Below are positions 50,230-58,715 of a DNA stretch of 64,000 nucleotides, piece after piece. Every line of letters begins with the position of its first letter. Within the stretch, counting starts at the first letter, position 1. The notes under the pieces were generated by a model that was not told the DNA's origin, ran no database searches, and saw only the letters and a list, made by a program, of their open reading frames with translations. Origin of the DNA: Jaenimonas drosophilae (taxonomy: Eukaryota > Euglenozoa > Kinetoplastea > Trypanosomatida > Trypanosomatidae). The position numbers and the translations under genes are program-made. The DNA is taken from NCBI GenBank assembly GCA_030849065.1, contig JASAON010001657.1:62001-126000 (forward strand), in the 5' to 3' direction.

Positions 50230-51051
50230 ATGTTTTCGGCCGTCGATCGCTATGCGGATAACTTCGATGGTGCGGCGTTGCAACAGTGGCTCACAGACAA
50301 CGCTGACGTGGCTATTGGCATCGCTGGCGTCTACTTGGCCTTCGTCTTCCAGGGACCAGCGCTGGTGGAGCGCGTCTTCGGCCCCAAGCCAAACATTCCT
50401 GGCATCAAGAAGGTCTGGGTTATTTGGAATCTCTTGCTCTCCATCTTCTCCCTGTACGGTACGCTGGTGGTGACTCCTGCCCTCATCCACAACTTTCGTG
50501 TGGGTGGCTGGCACCACACCCTATGCACCTTCCGGGCGGATCAGTTCTACACGGGCCGCGTAGGCTTTGCCGTGGCTGCCTTTGCGGTGTCAAAGCTGCC
50601 CGAGTTCCTTGACACCGTCTTCCTCATTCTCTCTGGAAAGAAGAATCTGCCCTTTCTCCAGTGGTTCCACCACGTCACGACGTTCCTCTTTGCGTGGTTG
50701 AGCTACCAGCAAGGCTCGAGCATCTTCATTTGTGCAGCGTCCATGAATTATACCGTTCACACCATCATGTACCTGTACTTCGCTCTGGCGGAGGCGGGCT
50801 ACAAGACGTTGGTGCGTCGTGTGGCCATGGCCATCACGTTCATGCAGCTGGCGCAAATGGTGGCGGGTGTGATTCTCACCACCTATGTGCTCCTACGCAT
50901 GTACGTCCACGAAGACAGCACCTGCACGGGTACCACTCCCCCCACGGTACGCGGCCAAACCGTGGTCTATCTCTTCAACTTGTACCTCTTTGGAGAGATG
51001 TTTGTGCGGGCTTACATCCTCCCTCGCCCTGCCAAGCCGAAGCAGCAGTAA
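50230..51051 (+). CDS. Fatty-acid elongase (ELO family), array member 6, QxxHH type
   Basis: 273 aa and last in the array. It has FDGAALQQWL, AIGIAGVYLAFVFQGP, KKVWVIWNLLLSIFSLYG, PEFLDTVFLILSGKK, the box QWFHH (144-148), MNYTVHTIMYLYFALAEAG and MQLAQMV. The C-terminal RPAKPKQQ tail is basic. It is closest to member 4 by eye (both share LFGAKP/VFGPKP-IPG-KK before the second helix and the same NYTVHTIMY motif), which suggests a duplication that predates the present spacing. Same predicted reaction and membrane location as the other members. Confidence 0.92.
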   Translation: MFSAVDRYADNFDGAALQQWLTDNADVAIGIAGVYLAFVFQGPALVERVFGPKPNIPGIKKVWVIWNLLLSIFSLYGTLVVTPALIHNFRVGGWHHTLCTFRADQFYTGRVGFAVAAFAVSKLPEFLDTVFLILSGKKNLPFLQWFHHVTTFLFAWLSYQQGSSIFICAASMNYTVHTIMYLYFALAEAGYKTLVRRVAMAITFMQLAQMVAGVILTTYVLLRMYVHEDSTCTGTTPPTVRGQTVVYLFNLYLFGEMFVRAYILPRPAKPKQQ

Positions 51052-51729
51052 AAAAGGGGGGGGGTGGACGTGGACAAGTTCCACACCTCAAAGCAGTGGT
51101 GCGCGGAAGGTGTTGGTCGTGATGCACCTCACCATTGCATCACTGCGATATCGCACGAAGAAGAAAAAGTATTAATGTGGCGATTGCCACAGGTTCCTCC
51201 GTCCCTGTACTTGTTGGACCACCATCAGCGTTGTTGGATCGCTGCTACATGAATGGCCAAGACAGGTTTTACTTCCACTTGCGATCTTATATTTTTCATC
51301 TTCTGTGGAAGGGTGTTGAACCACCCTCTGGAGAACGGGGAACGCATGATCTGGGTTCGAGGCTGACATGAGCAGCTCTCTCACCTGGTAGTTTTTGTGC
51401 GAGGCCAACCTTAGATGGCGAACATGACGGCGTCGGAGAAACAATTTTCTTCGTCGTAGGTCACTTGATTTCGTTCCTTCCAGCCAGCCACAAGCGTCAC
51501 TTGACATGCTCCAACTTGCTTACTTCCTTCATTATTTATGATGAAGCAGGCCAGTACACCGTGCTATCCAGCGGCTCTTTGTTTTATATCAAACAGATGC
51601 TCATTAAGTTGTGCCCACATCTCCTGCATCCCCAACTTCACTGTCTTCGGCCAACTTGTGCTACAACAACACTCCGATCCCATCTGCCCCTCTCATCTTC
51701 ATCACCATCAGAATTCTGTATCTTAGCCC
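51052..51729. other. Intergenic region, 0.7 kb
   Basis: No gene seen. A 9-base G run (51056-51064) directly follows the stop of ELO member 6. A pyrimidine tract with AG at 51710-51711, or the closer AG at 51724-51725, would serve the next gene. Confidence 0.45.
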
Positions 51730-52260
51730 ATGCTCTACGCCCAACTTGTTTGTAAGCAATGCCACCGCATATCCAACTACCCCTATGATGCCCTCAGCAC
51801 CAGTTGCCGGAACTGTGGAGAAGTGAACGCGGCACAAAACATGCTCATCACGTGCCCAACCTGCTCCCAACAGATGCTGGCTGCCGTGAATGCCCTGCGT
51901 GTGCTATGTCCCTGCTGTACGACGGTGGTCGAGATACCACTTGAGATGCTACCCCGTGTACCCGCCATCAACTCATCTCCCATGGCAGACCAACATCGAT
52001 CCATCTTTGTGTCCTTCCCCACCTTGGAAAGTGGAGGCCAGATTGGGGCTTCCACGAGCGCCAACTCATTCCGCTACCTCACACGAGAGGAACGTGAGGA
52101 GCTCGCGAGCAAGCAAAAATTGAAGGAGAGCGGCGAAGTGGATGATGCCGCAGATCAGGACTCTGACACAAAAATGTTGCGTGTTGTGAGGGGCACCCCG
52201 GCGCACGAGCCACGGAAGTCTGCCCCGGTGACGGTACTCGTCGCAACGCGAATTCTGTGA
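51730..52260 (+). CDS. Zinc-finger protein with two LSD1-type-like zinc ribbons
   Basis: 176 aa. The N-terminus carries two successive CxxC...CxxC ribbons: Cys8/Cys11 with Cys26/Cys29, and Cys42/Cys45 with Cys60/Cys63. Spacing and sequence of the first (QLVCKQCHRISNYPYDALS) resemble the plant-type LSD1/LOL zinc finger (CxxCRxxLxYxxGAxxVxCxxC); the second has the same geometry. The remaining about 110 residues are polar and probably disordered, with a helical charged part (REEREELASKQKLKE, near 119-133). LSD1-type fingers mediate protein interactions, for example with metacaspases in plants, and also occur in small unknown proteins of protists. Role here unknown; no membrane segment. Confidence 0.75.
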   Translation: MLYAQLVCKQCHRISNYPYDALSTSCRNCGEVNAAQNMLITCPTCSQQMLAAVNALRVLCPCCTTVVEIPLEMLPRVPAINSSPMADQHRSIFVSFPTLESGGQIGASTSANSFRYLTREEREELASKQKLKESGEVDDAADQDSDTKMLRVVRGTPAHEPRKSAPVTVLVATRIL

Positions 52261-52672
52261 GGGGCCACGACACGCCATCGGGGATGTACTACCAAAATCC
52301 ATCCCTTTCTGCTCATTATCTCTTGTTTTGACGAAGAAGAGGAACCACTATATATCTGACATGCTTCTTCATTTTTGTCCTTGCCAATGCGTATTGTGTG
52401 CCACCACCTCCACTCTTCCCACAAACAAACGACTACCTAACTGTATGTATTTGTGCTGAGTAGAAACGTGATGCATAAATGATGTTCTTTTTTAAAAACC
52501 ATCTTTCCTTCTCAGCGTACCACACACGACCAAGAAAGGGCCGCAAGTGGCGTGTATTGTGGACGGCCCTCCTCCACGCCTCACACACCTTTGATACTTT
52601 TGGCAATACGTGGAAGTACGTTCAATCTCTTCATATCCTTGTGTGTTGTGCAAGTAGTGATCCCATCAAACG
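52261..52672. other. Intergenic region, 0.4 kb
   Basis: Nothing supported beyond short T-rich runs (about 52484-52495) and weak pyrimidine tracts that could guide trans-splicing of the next gene. Confidence 0.35.
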
Positions 52673-53749
52673 ATGAGCCTCGAGGACGTCGTGGATCAGC
52701 TGCTTCTGTCACATGACAGGAGCAGCCCAGCAGCCGACACGCAACCGACGAATGTTGTAGCTCCTCATGCACCACCTACAGTGGAAGAACTCTTTGCAGA
52801 ATACCCGGGGACGGTGAGTGGTAGGGTACGTGACACAGCACCACCTTCACAGGATAACTTTCTGGAGAACATGGTGGAGCAGCTACTTCAAACCTCACCC
52901 GCACCCACTCCTAGTCAGGGCCCATACAAGGTGGGTGTTGCCAGCCTAGGGCGGCAGCCCGCACGTGGGTTGCCCACGTCGGCCCGCGTCACGTCATCCG
53001 CTCCACGCAACAACTCAGTCTCGGCGCATCGCAGTCAGCGTGAAGGAGGCGGGCCACCCGGCCGATCAACCTCGCGCTCGCTGCGCCGCTATCCACAAAC
53101 CCTCTTTGATGGCGCCGAGGATCCCCTGCTTCGCCGTTTTTCCATGTGGCAGGAACGCAAGGAGGCCCGACGTATTCAGGCCGTCTACGATGCCCTGGTG
53201 GCGGAGCAGGAGTCCTGCCCCTTCACCCCGCGCACGCACGCCACCGACCACACCGCCGCCACCTCCGCCCCTGTTGGGGAGAGCCCACCGCGTCGCGTTG
53301 GTGCGCCGCAGCGTGGTGAAGAGGATGAGGTGTGGGGATTTGATGAGTATGTACAGCGGGTGACCGCGGCGAGGGAGGAGCGGGAGCGGCCGCAGCGTGA
53401 GGAGGAGGAGCGCCTCGCGCGGTGGCGCGATCCTGCGACGCTGCACCGCGGCCCTACTGTGCCGGAGCCATTTGAGATTGGTCACCCGAGCCGACGTGGG
53501 GCCGCCCTGCACTACCGCGCCGTGGATTCCTTTGCGTCTCTCGCCCCTATGGTGCGAGAACAGCTGCTCTTCTCCCCCAACATGACGGCGAAGCTCAGCC
53601 GGGCCACCGCATCGGTCCAAGGACAACCTCAAGTGACGGAAACGCGCTCACCCGCTCCCCCTACCGTTCCCCAATCACAATTTCCGCCCCCCTCGGCACC
53701 GGTGTATCAGGCCTCCCCCATGCAAGAGGCGTGCCCGGATGAGTGGTAA
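52673..53749 (+). CDS. Unknown protein, possibly cytoskeletal (358 aa)
   Basis: No family recognised. Two copies of a short amphipathic motif occur near the N-terminus: LEDVVDQLLLSH (residues 3-14) and ENMVEQLLQTSP (about 64-75). The middle (about 145-190) is a charged helix (FSMWQERKEARRIQAVYDALVAEQ spread over 155-180) followed by CPFTPRTH. The pattern of a charged helix then C-x-F-x-P is common in trypanosomatid cytoskeletal and flagellar proteins. A second charged helix (about 225-260) is Arg/Glu-rich. The rest is Pro/Ser/Arg-rich and disordered. No catalytic motif. The role is inferred weakly from composition. Confidence 0.65.
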   Translation: MSLEDVVDQLLLSHDRSSPAADTQPTNVVAPHAPPTVEELFAEYPGTVSGRVRDTAPPSQDNFLENMVEQLLQTSPAPTPSQGPYKVGVASLGRQPARGLPTSARVTSSAPRNNSVSAHRSQREGGGPPGRSTSRSLRRYPQTLFDGAEDPLLRRFSMWQERKEARRIQAVYDALVAEQESCPFTPRTHATDHTAATSAPVGESPPRRVGAPQRGEEDEVWGFDEYVQRVTAAREERERPQREEEERLARWRDPATLHRGPTVPEPFEIGHPSRRGAALHYRAVDSFASLAPMVREQLLFSPNMTAKLSRATASVQGQPQVTETRSPAPPTVPQSQFPPPSAPVYQASPMQEACPDEW

Positions 53750-54039
53750 ATCGTCTTGATCATCTGTATGCCCTGTGCAGCGCTGTACCACTGTGGGTGA
53801 AGCAAGGGCAGGCACCCCAACCTCCACCCTTGCACCCCCCTTTCACCGTGTTGGTGACGATTCAAACATGATCTTCGCTCTTGTCCCCATGAGGGGTGAC
53901 CATTGTGAGGCATGGGCTTCATGCTTGATAGCTACTACGTCTCTCGTTCTCTTCCATCATCTTTGAAACACAGCAAGCATCTCTTGTCAGACGTGGCGCT
54001 ACTACACACAAAGGAAGATTTATCTACCGTTGCGTCAAG

Positions 54040-54966
54040 ATGCTCCGAGGGGTTGTGCGACGCGGTGTGACGTCTGTGGTCTTCTCACGTGGTGCTCGCC
54101 CATGGTGCGCGCCTCAACGACTATCTCAACCCCGCTGCTACGCCCTGGCGTGGGGCACTTCCTGCAGAAGAATCCACGGAGATGCAACGGCTGAGGGCAG
54201 TACAGGAGTCGATCCAACTGGAGTGAAGGACGAAGGAACTACACCACCTCAGATCCGTCGTCTTGTCTTGCACAATCTCCCCAAAAACTGGATGCATGAA
54301 GACATCATTGAATTTGTGGATCAGGTAGCGGCACATGCTGGAATTGCAGAGCCCGAACATGCCAATCCAGGAATGGATGATGAGGATGATGATTCCGCCA
54401 TTGCCAAGGTCACGTCCCCCTTTGTGCACCACCTGCGCCTCAGTTTTGGACGTCGTACGGGGCTGGTCTTTGGCTCACCGCGGATTGACGTGGTGGGCAA
54501 GGACATCGCCGACTACCTCCTCACACAACTTCACTTTGAACCAGACGACTACCGCAATCGCATCTACTTCACTGAAGAGGGCCCAGAGACACAGAAATCG
54601 TCCGCGGAGAGCTCCACGACAAAAGCCCCAGTGTGGGCATCTGCGCCGACTCGTCGTTCCAGTTGCTCCTATGAAGAGATCGTGGAGAGCATTGAACAGG
54701 AGCAGCAGGAGGCGTTGCGAGGTCTGGAGCTAGACCGCTACCTCCTTGCCCCAGACCTCCTGTTGGATATTGCAAAGATGAACCAGCGCCGGCTGGTCAC
54801 CTCCAATGAAAATGTGATTCTCGACTCCTTCGTGGATGACGACGAAGAGGCCCACCAATCGAAACCTCGTGAGCGCAGGGCGGGCGCGCTTCAAGATCGT
54901 GTGGGACGCGGCTCCATGCACAACATGCCAGTCCCCAAGCCCTACATTCAAGGACGGAGACTGTGA
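54040..54966 (+). CDS. Probable mitochondrial RNA-binding-like protein (308 aa)
   Basis: The first about 47 residues (MLRGVVRRGVTSVVFSRGAR and following) are basic and free of acidic residues: a strong mitochondrial targeting signal. After a linker, residues about 73-175 look like a divergent RRM: RLVLHNLP fits the RNP2 strand, an acidic loop (MDDEDDD) interrupts the middle, and TGLVFGSPRI fits the RNP1 strand. The C-terminal half is acidic then basic (PRERRAG) and probably disordered. A splice acceptor is predicted upstream: a CT-rich tract at 53939-53963 and AG at 53972-53973. Neighbouring SPOUT methyltransferase and tRNA genes make an organellar RNA role attractive, but in kinetoplastids adjacency is weak evidence. 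Confidence 0.65.
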   Translation: MLRGVVRRGVTSVVFSRGARPWCAPQRLSQPRCYALAWGTSCRRIHGDATAEGSTGVDPTGVKDEGTTPPQIRRLVLHNLPKNWMHEDIIEFVDQVAAHAGIAEPEHANPGMDDEDDDSAIAKVTSPFVHHLRLSFGRRTGLVFGSPRIDVVGKDIADYLLTQLHFEPDDYRNRIYFTEEGPETQKSSAESSTTKAPVWASAPTRRSSCSYEEIVESIEQEQQEALRGLELDRYLLAPDLLLDIAKMNQRRLVTSNENVILDSFVDDDEEAHQSKPRERRAGALQDRVGRGSMHNMPVPKPYIQGRRL

Positions 54967-55147
54967 GTAAAGTGACTACTGAGTAAATGAGCTCTATGTA
55001 CACCCACGTGATACGTGTGCCTATATATCATTAATGACTACCTTTCACACCGCGTGCACTTCCTCCTTCCTCCTTCACCAAGCAGTTCCCCCTGATCGGT
55101 GTAGGGGTTTTGGTTGCCTTAGGACTAATCCACATAGCAACAGATTG

Positions 55148-56158
55148 ATGCAGCCACAACGCAAGTCTGCCTGGGGAGCCAAGACGGCCTGGGCAAAATC
55201 ACTCTTTGACGCCATCTCCGCTACACCTCGCGCTAACGGTGACAAGGAACCCACCAAGAAGGACGTGAAGCGAATGGAACTCGACTTGCGCACCCAATGG
55301 AAGTGCAAGAGGTGTGGGCTCTCGGTACAGCCACCTGCCGATCCGACAACGGGTCGGCCGTCTTTGGTCGTACTCTCCGCCCATCTGGAGGGAACCGGCG
55401 GCAACGTGTGCTCTGCTGGTAACGTTCTCTTCAAGGATGCGAACGACAATGTAATGAACGACACAGTGGGCAATCTGGCGAATGAAGAGGAACTCATCAG
55501 TCGTCTTGGTGAATTGTTTCACGACGGTGAGGATAGGACTACCCCGCGAGTGTTCATTGTGGTTGAAAATCCCAAGACACCTGCCAACATGGGAAGCATA
55601 CTGCGCTCCATGGGTTGCTACGGCGTTGATCACGGGGCAATCATCTACTCAGGGTCTCGACTTCGGCAGGCGCTTGAGCATGGCCACATCACCACAGACA
55701 CACAGCACGCTTCCAAACGCATTCCCCAAATCAATGTGCCCTCGTTGGATGTGTTGTTTCGTGCGCTGGACTTGGAGCGCACCGTGCGCAAAGAAGGTAA
55801 GGGGACGAGCATCAGTGTAATTGCAGTTGACCTCATCGAGGGCGCCACCCCGCTCCCTCGCTTCTCTCACCCCTTCACCTCACGCAACCCCAATGAAGAA
55901 GGTACTCCGTTGGTGTTTTACCTCTTTGGAGCAGAGGACGGGACCCTGTCTTCCGAGCACGTGGATCGTTGTGATGCCGCAGTCTTCATTCCCACCATGG
56001 GAAGCCTCAATTTAGCGAGCACCGCCACTGTTGTGTTGTACGATCGCGTGGCCAAGAAAATGCTGGACGAACCCGGCGCGGATGAATTTGACGCGGTGTT
56101 TGCAACGAGAAACGCAAACAATCGGCTAACATGGAAGCGGAGACGCAGCACTTCCTAG
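55148..56158 (+). CDS. SPOUT (TrmH/SpoU-type) RNA 2'-O-methyltransferase
   Basis: 336 aa from the ATG at 55148. An earlier in-frame ATG (55034) lies before the likely splice acceptor: a CT-rich tract at about 55058-55078 with AG at 55081-55082. It is therefore probably not used; it would add 38 residues. A CxxC pair (Cys53/Cys56, CKRCG) suggests a small N-terminal zinc ribbon. The SPOUT fold follows: motif 1 around Asn141-Arg153 (NPKTPANMGSILRSMG), motif 2 GAEDG (261-265) and motif 3 IPTMGSLNLAS (281 on). These form the trefoil knot that binds S-adenosylmethionine and methylates a ribose 2'-OH in rRNA or tRNA. The N-terminus is basic and could direct mitochondrial import. The target nucleotide is unknown. 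It is the last protein gene before the strand switch. Confidence 0.85.
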   Translation: MQPQRKSAWGAKTAWAKSLFDAISATPRANGDKEPTKKDVKRMELDLRTQWKCKRCGLSVQPPADPTTGRPSLVVLSAHLEGTGGNVCSAGNVLFKDANDNVMNDTVGNLANEEELISRLGELFHDGEDRTTPRVFIVVENPKTPANMGSILRSMGCYGVDHGAIIYSGSRLRQALEHGHITTDTQHASKRIPQINVPSLDVLFRALDLERTVRKEGKGTSISVIAVDLIEGATPLPRFSHPFTSRNPNEEGTPLVFYLFGAEDGTLSSEHVDRCDAAVFIPTMGSLNLASTATVVLYDRVAKKMLDEPGADEFDAVFATRNANNRLTWKRRRSTS

Positions 56159-56223
56159 CTGCGGTAGCGCAGTGGTCTAAAAATGAGTAAATTGGGGCTG
56201 CGGCGCGGGTTCGATCCCCAAAA
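56158..56223 (+). other. Degenerate tRNA-like element with A and B boxes
   Basis: Starting at the last base of the methyltransferase stop codon, TAGCGCAGTGG (56165-56175) fits the A-box consensus and GGTTCGATCCC (56208-56218) fits the B box, at tRNA-like spacing. The acceptor stem does not pair (GCTGCGG at the left end has no partner after the B box) and the T stem has only three good pairs, so this is not a functional tRNA. It may be a relic, or a Pol III promoter module like the tRNA companions of trypanosomatid U-snRNA and 7SL genes. Confidence 0.5.
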
Positions 56224-56233
56224 CAACTTCTGA

Positions 56234-56321
56234 GCCGCGATGAGCTTAGCTGGTGCTGGGTGCGGGCTTCAAACCCGTAGGTGAGTTGCACTCACAGCCG
56301 TTCGATTCGGCCTTCGCGGTG
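56234..56321 (+). tRNA. tRNA-Sec (anticodon TCA)
   Basis: 88 bases. The 9-bp acceptor stem GCCGCGATG pairs with CTTCGCGGT, with a U-U at the eighth position and a G-U at the first, as in eukaryotic tRNA-Sec; the discriminator is G (56321). The D arm has a 6-bp stem (GCTTAG with CTGGGT). The anticodon loop CTTCAAA (56267-56273) holds TCA at 56269-56271 inside a 6-bp stem. A long variable arm (GTGAG/CTCAC) is followed by a 4-bp T stem with loop TTCGATT. The 9/4 architecture is diagnostic. In T. brucei tRNA-Sec is reported to be transcribed by RNA polymerase II; here it lies on the same strand as, and just beyond, the last gene of the upstream unit. It implies UGA recoding in selenoproteins, none of which is in this window. 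Confidence 0.95.
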
Positions 56322-56326
56322 TTTTT
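56322..56326 (+). terminator. T5 run after tRNA-Sec
   Basis: Five T residues directly follow the discriminator base, a minimal Pol III termination signal. It may be unused if the gene is read by Pol II. Confidence 0.5.
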
Positions 56327-57139
56327 CTTTCCCGCTCTTTCAGTTAGGCCCGGCCAGGATGGCCCGTTGTGGATTGGCGGGCGTTCGGCTGCCTCTGCGT
56401 TGAGGGAGCGGGCGGGCTCCAGAAAAGGTGTGCTGCTTGGCTGATCCAAATAGTAAGTTTGCTCTTCTTTCGTTCACCCTTTTCTGACTCTCATCAGCTT
56501 TCTGTCGTTGGTTCTGGTATCCCATCGCATCACAATGGTCGTTTCGTGTCCTCCATAGCCTTTCCGTGGCAATAGGAGGGCAGATAGCGCCCAGAGATTG
56601 AAAACTGCCGAAAAAAACAGACCTGCTGTGCGTCTGGCCTTCCACGGGCCGCTGTCGCACGGGCTGCTTCTCAGGCGGCGGCTGTCGGGGGGTGTGTTTT
56701 GAAGTTTGGTGGGTCGGCTGCGTTCCAAGGTGGGCCCCCGCCGATCATCTTTTTGCGTATTGGTTGGGGGTTGGGCATTCCCATTGGCTGCGAGTTTCCG
56801 CGGCCGGCCCCCGTGTGTTGCGCGCCAGGCGCCGGTTTCGAAAAAGGTGTACGGCACCAAGGGTTCCCAAGTCATCACTGACCTCAGTACTAACTTGGCC
56901 TGCCGGTGCTTAACTTCACAAATCGGACGGGATATGGTGTTTTCACTGGAGTATGGTCGTACACAACAGCGGTGGGTTCAACATAGCCGTCAGATATTTG
57001 GATGGCCCGCAGAGGTATGGGTTCGCGTGGCGGCTTTGGCTTGCGGGCGTGGGTGTGGGAGGCATTGTTTGGTGAAGTCGCTGGCGCGCATGTTCGCCCG
57101 GGAATGTGTGACTGGGGGATTTGTTTTCGTTGGTGAAAC
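56327..57139. other. Convergent strand-switch region
   Basis: Plus-strand genes end at 56158 (tRNA-Sec at 56321) and minus-strand genes begin at 57140, so two polycistronic units converge here. No protein gene was found; open frames are overlapping and match nothing. The stretch has G-rich and C-rich runs (GGGGGG near 56686, a G/C palindromic patch near 56730-56745, TTGGGGGTTGGG near 56761-56776). Convergent switch regions in trypanosomatids are transcription-termination zones often marked by variant histones and base J. I see no snRNA, 7SL or spliced-leader gene. Confidence 0.6.
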
Positions 57140-58534
57140 CTATGCCTGCCGCTGTTCCAGCTGTTTCCGCTTCTGGTCCAGAACTCTAGACCCAATATCG
57201 ATTTGCTCTTCTATGTGTTGCCCAATGGGCTTGTACTTGTCTATGTATGCTTGAAGCTTTTCCAGCTCCTCTTCCATATGTTTGACGTCGGCATCCCCAG
57301 CAGTGACCAAACACTGCAGTTTTTGGTACCGAGGGTAAGCTTCTGGGGCGTCTTCTTCCTTTGCACTCTCTGGCTTCCACTCATAACGAAGGCGCTTCTC
57401 GCAGTACTTGTCGTAGAGCCTAACGTAATTGCTGAGTGTGTCGGATTCATCAGGGGTCAGTCCAGCAAGCGTCCGCGGCCACTCAAACCCTTGGCGCATT
57501 GTTACTACCAGAGGACTGGAGGCTGGACCACTCTTGGGATCTACCGTGTAGTCCTCTCCCTCTGGTTGGCGCACATGCTCACCGAGCGAGGTTTCGGAAA
57601 CTTGAAGGGCAGTGGATTCATCAGCGAGCTGGCGCTGCAGGAGGTCAATACGCTCACTCTTTTGCTGCAGCTGCAGCTCCTGCTGCATGTAGGACGTGAG
57701 TGTATCTAGCTCGCACTGGAGCAACTTGCTCGGAGATAGCTGCCCATTTACGTCTCCCAAGTAGGGACTTGAACCATTCCCAGCAGGTGCATGGAGTTCA
57801 TACTCGCGTGGATTTGATGGACTCTGAAGCTCCTTTTCCAGCAGCCCAATTACTTTCCGCCCAGATATCTCTTGCTTCGTTGTTATGGTGAGCTTCTTCT
57901 TCATAGCCTCCAAAGAGCTCTTCAAGCCAGCCAACTCTTCTTCCTCAATCTTTTTTGAGGCTTCTGATTGTTCCAACTTGTTCTTCACTGCTGCATCGAT
58001 ATCCGCAATGATGGATTCATGGTAGTCGCACTCCTTGAGGGCGCCCTCTACCTCAGCAATCAAACGGCCGAAATCAGGATGGTTCTGAACCTCTATGGGG
58101 TACTTGCTGATGTCAATATGGCTAACCTTTGCTCCTAGAGGAGCACGAGAGAAGTTCTGGAGGTCTGCCGCCCGACTGGATGCGCTGCGCTGACGACGTT
58201 TTTGTCTTTCGAGGAGTTCCTCCACCATATCACCATCGTCGTGGCTCATACCTGCAGCAACCTCCGACTTCTGCGGAGAGGGTAGTGGGGTGGTACCATC
58301 TGGCTTTGCCTCCTCAGCGCCACGAAGTTGAAAAACTGCTCCTGGAAACCGCTCCACCACAACGGATGGCAGCAAGCCCACCCGGCCATCCTCCGTTTGT
58401 GCGATGCACCACTCGGCCGTGGATGCACCACGACGAATGACGCGCAGCTTCACCCCTGCAGCGACGCTCAGACACAATTCACTCCGTTCCGGCTCGGCTG
58501 TTGTAAATGGGAAACGAGAACGCTCGCAGCTCAT
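57140..58534 (-). CDS. SH3-like plus coiled-coil protein, unknown function (464 aa)
   Basis: ATG at 58532-58534 on the minus strand. Residues about 18-60 fit an SH3-type fold: KLRVIRRG, then WCIAQTEDGRVGLLPSVVVE (the ALYDY-like, W and G-x-x-P-x-N/V-V positions in degenerate form). From about residue 90 the protein is charged and helical: a DISKYPIEVQNHPDF turn (about 137-152), long coiled coils (about 155-230 and 250-315), and a helical C-terminus from about 345 with the KYKPIGQHIEEQIDIG end. No membrane segment or enzyme motif. Such SH3/coiled-coil proteins act as scaffolds in cytoskeleton or flagellum; this one is unassigned. It is the first gene at the end of the minus-strand unit, and its stop lies beside the strand-switch region. 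Confidence 0.72.
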   Translation of the reverse strand: MSCERSRFPFTTAEPERSELCLSVAAGVKLRVIRRGASTAEWCIAQTEDGRVGLLPSVVVERFPGAVFQLRGAEEAKPDGTTPLPSPQKSEVAAGMSHDDGDMVEELLERQKRRQRSASSRAADLQNFSRAPLGAKVSHIDISKYPIEVQNHPDFGRLIAEVEGALKECDYHESIIADIDAAVKNKLEQSEASKKIEEEELAGLKSSLEAMKKKLTITTKQEISGRKVIGLLEKELQSPSNPREYELHAPAGNGSSPYLGDVNGQLSPSKLLQCELDTLTSYMQQELQLQQKSERIDLLQRQLADESTALQVSETSLGEHVRQPEGEDYTVDPKSGPASSPLVVTMRQGFEWPRTLAGLTPDESDTLSNYVRLYDKYCEKRLRYEWKPESAKEEDAPEAYPRYQKLQCLVTAGDADVKHMEEELEKLQAYIDKYKPIGQHIEEQIDIGSRVLDQKRKQLEQRQA

Positions 58535-58715
58535 TGGCCTTCTTCCCTACATATTATGAAGAACAGAAAAGAAGGAAGACAGTGATACATGATGATGAAT
58601 GCAACGCTACTTGTGTCAGCTTCAACCAACACCTACATGACCCTTACGGTGCCAACGAGACTGCTTTGGTTATCCTGTGTGACATTGCGCATTAACCAAC
58701 TTCACCCCATAACTT

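Noticed and set aside
56158..56223. A complete second tRNA gene
   Set aside because: A and B boxes exist, but the stems do not pair, so it is called a degenerate element only.
56327..57139. snRNA, 7SL or spliced-leader RNA gene in the switch region
   Set aside because: None of the sequence hallmarks I know (U6 core, spliced-leader exon) were seen on either strand.
56706..57254. 182-residue plus-strand open frame in the switch region
   Set aside because: It overlaps the minus-strand SH3/coiled-coil gene at its end and looks like GC-rich chance translation.
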